Below the pieces are notes generated by a model. The model was not told the origin of the DNA, searched no databases, and saw only the letters and a list, made by a program, of their open reading frames with translations. From the NCBI GenBank assembly GCA_036346355.1, contig CM070581.1, forward strand, positions 48,751,849 to 48,815,848: DNA of 64,000 nucleotides, given 5' to 3'. Both the position numbers and the translations under genes were made by a program. This document shows positions 46,336 to 55,405 of this stretch, piece after piece (within the stretch, counting starts at the first letter, position 1; each line of letters starts with the position of its first letter). This DNA is from Rhipidocladum racemiflorum. Lineage: Eukaryota > Streptophyta > Magnoliopsida > Poales > Poaceae.

Positions 46336-46880
46336 CGATAATAAAGTGCGATAATATAGCATGTGTTACAGGTTTCAAATTGCAATGAGAATATAATGCA
46401 AGGAAATTACTATAGAAGGGTTGCTAAATTAATTAGCTGAGGTGGATTGCTCTCAGATTGCTATAGAAGGGTTGCTAAATTAATTAGCCGTCCAACTTCT
46501 AGATGGCCAATATATCACCGGCTATTACATCTAAAAATTTCAGGATTACAACCCTAGAACAGCACTGCTCTAGCACAGAAAACAACAAGTACATCATAGC
46601 ACAGAATGAATATAGCATTGCTCTAACCCTACCACAATGCATTAAGAGCAAGTGCAACCAAATTGTCAGCTAAGAGCATAAAGCAATAAGCACAGCACTG
46701 CTCTGACCCTAGAACAATGCATTAAGAGCAAGTGGCACCAAATTGTCAGGTAAGAGCAGTGTTGTTCTAGGTCTAGCAAGTTCCTTTAATGATCAGATTA
46801 ATCAAGCCTCATTTTGAAGCAATCATCATCGAGCTATTTACAACAAATTACAGCCCACAGTCCGAAATGCATCTTACAGT
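46336..46880. other. CACTA-2 spacer with short duplications
   Basis: AGAAGGGTTGCTAAATTAAT appears at about 46414 and 46465. A roughly 70-base stretch with AATGCATTAAGAGCAAGTG appears at about 46636 and 46713. No coding evidence. Confidence 0.5.
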
Positions 46881-46884
46881 GCGC

Positions 46885-47105
46885 CGAACCGAGTCGGCAA
46901 TGGGGGAGGAGCCGATGGGGGGAGGAGCCGGAGGGGGAGGCGCCGGAGGGGGAGGAGCCGATGGGGGAGGCGCCAATGGGGGGGAGGAGCCGGAGGGGGA
47001 GGCGCCGGGGGGGAGGCGCCCACGGGGTACCCGCCAATGGGGGAGGTGCCGGGGGGTGTGGGAGGAGCCGGAGGGGGAGGCGCCGGTGGGGGAGGTGGTC
47101 GAGCT
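46885..47105. repeat. GC-rich 15-base minisatellite in CACTA-2
   Basis: Units such as GAGCCGGAGGGGGAG and GCGCCAATGGGGGAG. It sits where CACTA-1 has its minisatellite, with a different copy number and order. Confidence 0.8.
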
Positions 47106-47194
47106 AGGGTTGTGGCATGACTTGAAACGAAATCGATCTTGTGGCAAAATGAAGTGAGTGTGCGTGCCGAAATGAAAATTTTCTGGGATTTATC

Positions 47195-47395
47195 ACGGTG
47201 TCGGTTCTGTGTGGAGTATCTGTGTCGGTTCTATAAAATCACCGACCGCAATATGTGGAGTATCTGTGTCGGTTCTATAAAAACAACGACCGCAATATGT
47301 GTAGTATCTGTGTCGGTTCTTTAAAAAAACCGATCGCAATTAAACTATCTGTGTCGGTTTCCTAAACGAACTGATTGTGATGACTATGATCCAAT
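47195..47395. repeat. Internal cluster of subterminal-type motifs (CACTA-2)
   Basis: Four ATCTGTGTCGGTT units with inverse partners ACCGACCGCAAT or AACTGATTGTGATG, between the TNP2 3' end and the second gene's leader. Confidence 0.72.
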
Positions 47396-47535
47396 TTATA
47401 ATTTTTTTAAAACAGAGTCTTCATTCAAAAGAGTCGAAAAGTCAAATCTTTTTCAAATTTGCTATACTATAAGATCCATTTCACATATATATTCTACAAA
47501 ATGCTACATTATACAGGGAATTCTTACAAATTAAT

Positions 47536-50500
47536 TTATTTAAAATACAACCCTTCTTGATGATCTACACGCATGTAATGTGTTCCATGTGTGCCGTCGT
47601 CACCGCTAAGACATGCCCCATCTGCAAATGGAGGTGTTTCATCAAATTGGTTGTACTCTTCTTCATCTACGACATTTTCAACTCCAACAATCCTCCTCTT
47701 GCCATGAAGTACGACGTGCAACCTCGGATTGGCCGGATCATACGTAGAAAACTTGAGTTGCTTGCTTTGCGAGGACGAACGGTTCATCTCTGTAGGCCAG
47801 TCTATTCAGATCAACAATTGTAAAACCTGTCTTGTCGACCTTAACTCCGTGAGGAAGTCTCACCCACTTACATCGGAACAATGGAACTTGGTATATTCCA
47901 TAGTCGAGCTCCCATATTTCTTCGATCATCCCGTAGTAACAGTTCATTGCGATTGGCGATCCTCTAATTGAGTGATCATCGGACAAAGCATCTATGCTCA
48001 CACCACTGTTTTGCTTTGTACTCTTTGCATCTTGACTTTCGGATAAAATGTGTAGCCATTAATATCGTAACCTTGCCATATCTGTATATTAAATCTTGGT
48101 CCGTCAGCCAACCATTTGACATCCTCGGTACTAACGGAGACCTTCACCTTTTCTTTGAACCATGTGAGGAATCGATCGTTGTGTTCTCGTGTGATGGAAT
48201 GCTCATCCATAAGTGGATTCTCTTCCCGTAATATCAACTTGTCTTTGTTGGATGTATGGATGAACTTCTGTATTTGTGTTGCAAGACTGTGAAATGCGCT
48301 TTACAGTACATATCAAATTGTGGGCTCATTAGATTTGACCCAATGGTTCCTTTGCCACCAAGTCTGCCCTCATGACGAGATATAGGAACACCAATCGGTT
48401 GTCTTTTACCTAGATAGTCCACGCAGAACTCAATAACCTCTTCAGTCCCATAACCTTCAATAATACTACCCTCGGGCTTGACCTATTCCTCACGTATGAC
48501 TTTAATATACCCATGTACCTCTCGAACGGATACATGTAACGCAGGAATGCGGGTCCACAAATCTTAATCTCTCTAACAAGGTGAACAACGAGGTGGACCA
48601 TGACGTCAAAGAATGACGGGGGGAAATGCATCTCAAGCTGACAAAGAGTCTGCACCACCTCACTCTGTAAGTTGTCCAGTATATCGGGATCAATAACCTT
48701 GCATGAAATCACATTGAAGAAATAGCATAGCTTCGTGATTGCCAACCTGACGTCATCTGGTAGGATATTTCTGATTGCAACAGGGAGCATTTGGGTCATC
48801 AAGACATGACAGTCGTGGGACTTCATACCGAACAACTTCAAATCATCCATAGACACAAGCTTCTTAATGTTTGCGGAGTAGCCCGATGGAACTTTAATAT
48901 CGTGGAGACACTTGCAGAGGTCTTCTTTCTCTTTCTTGGATAAGGTGTAGCATGCAACGGGGATGTACGGCCCTTTTCCATCCTCCTCCATCACTGCAAG
49001 CTTGGGCCTGATCCCCATGTAGGTCATATCGCGGCGAGCATTCACACCATCCTTGGTCTTCCCAGGTATGTTCAGCAGGATGCCTACCAAATTATCACAA
49101 ACATTTTTCTCAACGTGCATGACATCAATACATTGACGGACATCTAACTCCTTCCAATATGGTAAGTCCCAAAATATCGACCTCTTTTTCCAAATGGTCC
49201 TAGGACGAACAGATTCTGGCTCTTACCATACCGAACATCGATATCCTCTACGCGTGAATATACTTGCCTTCCAGTCATAGGCTGCGGGGCTGCACGAACT
49301 TCCCTCTTTCCATCAAATTTGTCATCCATCTTACGATATCGATGACTTCGGGGTAGAAACCTTCGGTGACCCATGTACACCGTTTTCCTCGAATTCGGCA
49401 GCCACAAGCTATCAGTGTCCTCTTCACAAATTGGACAAGCTTTGGCTCCCTTCGTGCTATAGCCCGCCAAATTACCAAGGGCTGGAAAATCATTTATGGT
49501 GCAAAATATCATAGCCCGTAGGGTGATGTTTTCCCTTTTGTATGCATCCCACACCTCAACCCCCACATTCCACAATTTTACCAAATCCTCAATTAGTGGT
49601 GATAGGTATACATCAATATCATTACCCGGCTGTTTGGGTCCTGAGATTAGCAACGACATCATGATATACTTCCGCTTCATGCATAACCAAGGAGGGAAAT
49701 TGTAGATACACAACAAAACTGGCCAAGTACTGTGTCGACTGCTCATATTACCAAACGGATTCATACCATCCGTACTCAATCCAAATCTTATGTTCCTCAT
49801 CTCGGCACCAAACTCCTCATGTTGCCAATTAATGTTTCTCCATTGAGCCGAATCAGCGGGATGTCTCAACTTGCCATCTTCCTTTCGAGATTCATAATGC
49901 CAACGCAACAATTTTGCCTCTTTAGGATTTGCAAATAACCGCTCTAAACGGGGAATGATGGGCAAATACCACAACACCTTAGCTGGTGCCCCTTTTTTCA
50001 CATCTTCACCGTCGTCAATTCGGTTCTTACGCTTCTTGTCATTACGCTTCTCATTTTGTTTGTATCGGGGTACACCACAAACAGGATAAATGCGCAGATC
50101 CTTATGGACGTTGCGGTATAGTATGCAATCATTTGGACATGCATGTATCCTTTCTATTTCCATTCCCATGGGACATAATAGCTTCTTCGCTTCATAAATA
50201 CTTGTTGGCAACTCGTTTCCCTCTGGAAGCATATCCGATAGAAGTATTAAAAGTGCATTGAAACTTGTATCTGTCCAACGGTGTTTTGCCTTCAGTTCAA
50301 ACAATGCAAGGACCGAACCCAACTTGGTGTATTCCCCTTTGCAACCTGAAAACAATGGTTTGGCATAGTCATCCATCAAGCTTTTAAATTTTTTGAACTC
50401 TCTTTCCGTGTAATTTCCCTCCACATCCCGCAACATTTGATCTAAATTATCGTCATCAAACATATCACGCTCCGACTCGTGATCGGCTTCCAGCATGTCT

Positions 50501-50769
50501 TCGTTGCGTAGCACAGAGGTACTACCTATCTCCCCATGATGGATCCAACACGTGTAATTCCTCACGAAGCCACGTCGAATCAAATGCCCTTCAATTTGAG
50601 CTGAGTTGTTAAATCTCCTGAGATTGGTGCAATCAATACAAGGACAATATATGAACTTTACACCCCTCATAACCATATCTTCTTCTGCAATTCTTATGAA
50701 CTCCTTAACTCCCCTCTGAAATTCAGCACTCACACGGCTTTTGGGATACATCCATTCTTCACAGTCCAT
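47536..50769 (-). pseudogene. CACTA-2 TNP2-type transposase gene, frameshifted
   Basis: Start at 50769 (MDCEEWMYPKSRVSAEF). The first 541 codons are open to 49144: transposase-associated domain (GVKFIYCPCIDCTNLR), a middle part with CPNDCILYRNVHKDLRIYPV, and most of the TNP2 core (PKQPGNDIDVYLSPLIEDLV, CPICEEDTDSLW). The remaining third is all present but in pieces: HVEKNVCDNLVGILL and the DUF4218-like part (49120-48410), and the DUF4216-like end (48422-47536). Single-base or two-base losses near 49213, 48480, 48265, 48045 and 47740 break it, as judged against CACTA-1. The breaks are at other places than in CACTA-1, so the two copies died independently. No intron is needed. The uninterrupted AGTAT site (50120-50124) marks where CACTA-1 took up the solo LTR. 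Confidence 0.92.
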
Positions 50770-50869
50770 CTACAAGTAAACCGCAAACAATAAATTAATA
50801 ATGCCCTAATCAATGAAATAAAAGAAGGGTTGAACCCGAAAACAAAGTTTTTTTGTTGAATGATCTTAA

Positions 50870-51270
50870 AGAAACGTATATCTGTAGACCGACTAAGTAC
50901 GTACGTACCAACGATGACTCCTAATCTCTAAGTAGGTTAGGTCCTAATCCCATTCGAGGATATGTGGTTCGAGCAAGTTCCTAAGATGTTGTACAAACTT
51001 TAGAGAAAATTTCGGCAGCATCTCCCCGTTGTTCTCCAAATACACGTATCGACAACATGTCAAGAGGATGTGTATTCGGAGAACACTGGCGAGGAGATCT
51101 TTGCGAAACTTTCACTACAGCTTGTACAACAAATTAGAACTTGCCCGAGCCACATATCCTCGAACTATCCAAAAACGTGGATACTCGAGACTGCTTATTT
51201 ATAAATATGCCATTTTAGCATACTTATAAACAAGCACCCTCGAACGGGAGACGCATAGGTTTCGTAGCCT
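50870..51270 (-). promoter_or_regulatory. Leader module M4, upstream of the CACTA-2 TNP2 gene
   Basis: Fourth copy of the leader module, with AAATTTCGGCAGCATCTCC at about 51007-51025 and TTTATAAG boxes near 51200-51235 (minus strand). It begins about 100 bases upstream of the gene start, like M2. The right hairpin arm is partly degraded (51080-51165). Confidence 0.72.
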
Positions 51271-51717
51271 AATTAACTATTATATATAATTGATCATATT
51301 AATTATATTAAAACAATTATGACATGTAATGTACACATTCACCAAATAAAAAAAATTAATTTAAGTCCTACTGCAATATTGAAGAGATTTCTAAGAATTA
51401 ATGCTGGTCACCTTTCGAGGAAAACCACAAACGAGGGGAAATCTAGCTCCTGATCAAGCTAGCTAGGGTTTCAATTAACGGAGACCTTCAACGCACCGAT
51501 CTCCTCCACCATACACTCTGCTAATGAGACCAAATCAAAATCGAATAATGTACGTTAATACAACATTGAAGGGATTCGAAGGAATGGGGCCCACCTTTTG
51601 AATAAAGCCACAGGTAAGATAGGCTGGAAAATAGAGAAATCGCCTAGCGAACTAACTCGACGAGAGTTAATAAGTTCATTCCCGAGTCCAGACGGTACAT
51701 ATAAAACCTAGCGAGCC
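51271..51717. other. CACTA-2, AT-rich stretch before right subterminal repeats
   Basis: Matches 28016-28617 of CACTA-1 with deletions. No gene seen. Confidence 0.45.
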
Positions 51718-51930
51718 TCATCACAATCGGTTCTATAGAAGAACTGTTTGTGATTAATTAGTTATCACCGTCGCTTATATGTAAAACCGACTGTGATAAT
51801 TTGATTCTCAACACTGTCGGTTTCTTTATAGAACCGACACAGATAATGTATCTGTGTATGTTCTCAAGAAGAACCGACTGCAATAACTTAAGTCAAAACA
51901 GTCGGTTCGGGATATGAACCGACACGGATA
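51718..51930. repeat. Inner right subterminal repeats of CACTA-2
   Basis: CACAATCGGTTC, CACTGTCGGTTT and ACAGTCGGTTCG with inverse partners, about five units; counterpart of 28618-28835. Confidence 0.78.
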
Positions 51931-52224
51931 TTAATCGACCCCCTCGGCTTCCCCGCCAATTTGATCGTTCAAACATATAACTCCTTTCAAATAGCTCCTT
52001 TCTGATCATCGGTAGTACTCGGGCAAGGTCTGATCGCGTTCCATTCCTCTGGCAAGGTCTGATCGCGTTTTCTTCTCTGCTACAAGATCTGACTCCTCCG
52101 GCAATGGCAGTAATGGTTCCATTCTTCTCTTTCATATAGCTCTCCATGCATATAGCTCCTTTCTACTCTTTCATGTAGCTCCTTTCTTCTCTGCAAGGTC
52201 TGACTTCTCCTTTCGACCGCAGCA

Positions 52225-52758
52225 ATGGCAGCGCCCCCTCCTTCTCCGGCAAGGTCTGACTCCACGGTGGAGTCACCGTACGATCCTCCACCGCCGCCGG
52301 CAGCGCCGCCTCAGCCTCCAGCGCCTCACTCCGGCGTGGCGCCAGTGCCTCACTCCGGCGTGGCGCCAGCGCCCCACCTGTCTCCCGTCGTCCCTCCCGG
52401 CGCCTCACCCCATCCGGGCGCCTCCAAAGGCAGCAGGAAGCGTCCCAGAGATGACGACGACGACGACGACGAGGAGGACGACGACGAGGAGGAGGACGAC
52501 GACGACTACGAGGGGGACGATGACGACGACGACGAGGAGGAGGAGGAGGAGAAGGAGGAGGAGGAGGAGGAGAAGGAGGCGGAGTACTACGCGCCGATCA
52601 CCATAGGGATCGGCGCGTCGTCTAGATCGTGTTCATCATCGAAGGATGAACCATCACTAGTCCGCGTAGTCTCCAGCGACTCTGGCGACTCGGGTGACTC
52701 GGGTCACTCGGATGACTCGGTTGACTCGGGTTACTCGGGCCAGAGCCGCGAATCGTAA
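52225..52758 (+). CDS. CACTA-2 third gene: acidic Ser/Asp-rich protein
   Basis: 177 residues on the plus strand, opposite to the transposition genes. It shares with the CACTA-1 copy the start MAAPP, the peptide VESPY, a Pro/Ala-rich part (with PHSGVAP twice), a basic patch (RKRPRDD, a likely nuclear signal), a long Asp/Glu block (about residues 74-120) and a Ser/Asp/Gly tail. The tail is built from a nine-base repeat (GACTCGGGT type, 52680-52741). The acidic block is much longer than in CACTA-1. Intact, with no stop or shift, although both large genes of the same element are broken. Function unknown; an acidic nuclear protein is the most that can be said. Confidence 0.6.
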   Translation: MAAPPPSPARSDSTVESPYDPPPPPAAPPQPPAPHSGVAPVPHSGVAPAPHLSPVVPPGASPHPGASKGSRKRPRDDDDDDDEEDDDEEEDDDDYEGDDDDDDEEEEEEKEEEEEEKEAEYYAPITIGIGASSRSCSSSKDEPSLVRVVSSDSGDSGDSGHSDDSVDSGYSGQSRES

Positions 52759-53354
52759 ATTTAATATATTAGGTGTAATGCAGTCCCCCTTTATATGTTT
52801 ACTAATTATAAACAATGGATGTGGTGATATATTGTAATGAAATACAGCTTGTTTAATATATTAGGGTTGTTGGCCTAGTGCAGATGAAGTCTATTCGGCT
52901 GCCTTTACACTCTATTTTGAATCTCTTTTATATTTTTGTGCATTGTATCTTTCTAATGTTCTGTTGTTCCAAGTCAAAATGTTTCATGTCCTATTGATAA
53001 AAAAAACAAGTATAATGTGTGGAATGGTATATATATTATTATTATCTGCTGCATGCATGCTACTATAATGTTATATATAATTTGCATCACTACATGTGTC
53101 TATATAAATTGTCTGAGAGTTGAACCGCGAGTTGGGATTCTAGCAGATCGATACTGTTCATTGTCCGAAAATACAAGTTTTGCACAAATATTAAAGCATG
53201 AATGAAGGGTACAAGAGGTCTGTGTTGGGATTCTAGCAGAGCGGGCTGTGTTGGAGTTTGTTTTTCTTCTTCCCTGAAGGAAATGTGTGAGTGGAGGATC
53301 GACAAAACTATGTTTCTAATGAACTGTTCTTGGTTGCACCTAATGGCGTTGCCA
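52759..53354. other. CACTA-2, 3' flank of the acidic gene with a small insertion
   Basis: Compared with CACTA-1 (29495-29530), about 155 bases are inserted at roughly 52852-53006, ending in AAAAAAAA. They look like a 3' UTR or a retroposed end. The rest is AT-rich. Confidence 0.5.
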
Positions 53355-53783
53355 AAAAATCATCTGTCGGTTCGGAAAGAACTGATTGTGATAACCCTGT
53401 GCTCATCACAATCGGTTTCTTCCCAAAACCGATTATGATAATACCTTCTCATTACAATCGGTTCTGGAAAAGAACTGATTGTGATAACCCCTGTGCTCAG
53501 GACAATCGGTTTCTTCCCAAAACCGATTGTGCTAATACCTACTTATTACAATCGGTTTTAGATAAAAACCGATTGTGATAACAAAATTATTATCACAATC
53601 GGTTCTTATCTAGAACCGATTGGGATTATTATCGTATCACAATCGGTTCTCTCTCAGAACCGATTGTGATAACCTGTTACCAAGATTTCCAAATGGAATA
53701 TGCTTATCACAATCGGTTCTGAAGTCAAAAAGTTTAGAACCGACACAGATGAAGTGATAGTAATGAGTCATTCTGTAGTAGTG
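53355..53783. repeat. Outer right subterminal repeats of CACTA-2
   Basis: Seven or so palindromes of CACAATCGGTT(C/T) with AACCGATTGTGAT, ending in the terminal repeat. Confidence 0.88.
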
Positions 53784-54150
53784 ACCCTTGCCACAATACA
53801 ACATCAGTTGAAGAAGAGTCGACGCCAGCTTTGGAGGAAGAATACCAGGAGGAGCCGTCTAACTAGGGAGCGGGCCCAGTCAGTTGCCTGTGGTATACTG
53901 GATGGCGCCACGAAATCTATTTTATTCTGCTGTAATTTATTTTCTTAATAAGTTTTTGCCCTGTGTGGCATATCTTTGTAACTTGACCATAAGGTCGAGC
54001 AACCAGTTTGGTTAATTAATTAAAGTACTTTATTACTATCGATGTGTATGATTGTGATATTTACCGATGTTGAGACTGTGTGCATTAGCGTGATCCTGGA
54101 CTAGTGCTGAATACATAGAGGATCCGGATTTGCAAATTCGGGTCCCGACA
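53784..54150 (+). repeat. G1 5' LTR, last part
   Basis: Resumes after CACTA-2 and ends GGGTCCCGACA at 54150. It matches the end of the solo LTR (26494-26865). Confidence 0.95.
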
Positions 54151-54154
54151 GAGG

Positions 54155-54167
54155 TGGTATCAGAGCC
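54155..54167 (+). promoter_or_regulatory. Primer binding site of G1
   Basis: TGGTATCAGAGCC, complementary to the 3' end of initiator Met-tRNA, four bases after the LTR. It confirms 54150 as the LTR end. Confidence 0.95.
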
Positions 54168-54367
54168 ATACTAACTGTAGACTCACCCATAGTTAGAATG
54201 GTCGTAGTGAGGATAAAACCTATTTTCTAAAGTTAAAATTTGACAAGACAATGAATGAAATCTCAACTCATCCCCTTCTCTCTTCTCATACCCCTTTTTG
54301 CTGAATTTCTCTTGCTATCCCTTGGTTTTAAAAACTTTTGTGTTCTTACATGAGTGTCTTTTGGCAG

Positions 54368-55123
54368 ATGTTGATGAAGAACAACTACGCCGAGCGTGAG
54401 GGAGGCTACGCTGCTAAGTTATGGCGTATGCTGCAGTTGCTTGGAGGCTTTGAGAGACCGCTCTACCAAGGGACCACCATTGTGCAGGCTGGACTGGTCA
54501 CAGGATGGGACATTAAGATCACAGTGTATGCTCGAGAGAAGACAAAGTTTAGTCGTCCTTTTCACTTCATCGCTAGGAGGTCCACATTTGAGCTAGGAAA
54601 CCAGGAGGTGTCTCGTCGAGCTATGCAGCAGATTGCTCGCACTTACTCTAGAGAGCTGGAGGGCACAGTATTCTGAAACCACCCACGCCGAGACAACAGA
54701 GCTCAGCGAAAGCCGATAGAAGATGAGGATGCTACCGTCACTCACTTGGCCAGATTCGTTGTCGCCCAGGAGGAGCTTATCGATGACATAGTCCAGGAGT
54801 AGATGAAGGCTCGCGAGCAGGTCGAGGAAGGGAAAAAGCACCTAGAGAATGCTCGTGAGTACGTCACCTATGCTGCGGAGAGGATCGTAGAGCTGGAGAC
54901 CACACTGTATGGGCAGGGCCCGGAGCCAGTGTTGGAGTTGGACGCCCCATTCCCGGAGGAACCAGCACCTGAGCTAGAGCACCAGCCAGCACTACAGCCG
55001 GAGCCTCAGCCTGAGGATGATGCCGCTTCTTCAACAACTGCCATTGTGGGGCATGGCGATCGCTTCGCGCCTCTGCCGCTGCACCCGCCACGAGGAGGCA
55101 GTGGAGGTTTTCTCGACGAGTGA
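54368..55123 (+). pseudogene. G1 extra ORF before gag (orf0-like), two stops
   Basis: An ORF between PBS and gag, starting MLMKNNYAEREGG, with stops at 54674-54676 and 54800-54802 and its natural end at 55121-55123. The first part is a compact domain (RRAMQQIARTYSRELEGTVF). The second is acidic and helical with a Glu/Pro-rich tail. The inverted G2 copy (62738-63240) is open through both stop positions, with CGT (Arg) and CAG (Gln) there, so the stops are mutations. An extra orf0 before gag is, from memory, known from rice RIRE3/RIRE8; its function is not known to me. Confidence 0.78.
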
Positions 55124-55405
55124 GCGTAGGTTTTGCAATTGAGACTCCTTCGTCGAGTCATGTCTAAGAATAAAGAGTCATCTCTAGAAGCGTTAGACTC
55201 TAGTGTTAGTTTAATTTGGATTTTCATTGATTGCTGAGTGTGCAGTATGTGTTGCAAGGCCTTTAGGCATTGTAAGCAACCATACCAAGTTATGATTAAA
55301 TAATACAGTTGGATTTTGAGTTACACCTTCCTCCCCGCCTAAGTTTTCTCTATTACTTATCTATGCTTGTTTCCCCTTGTCTCTAAACCTTGGAGCAATC
55401 AACAG

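Larger units (their letters stand above)
41910..53783 (-). mobile_element. CACTA-2, full-length CACTA element, disabled
   Basis: Termini CACTACTACAGATCCATACA (41910) and TCTGTAGTAGTG (to 53783) are flanked by ACC on both sides (41907-41909 and 53784-53786). The uninterrupted LTR is seen in the solo LTR at 26489-26502. At 11,874 bases it has the same genes in the same order as CACTA-1, without foreign insertions of known type. Confidence 0.97.
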
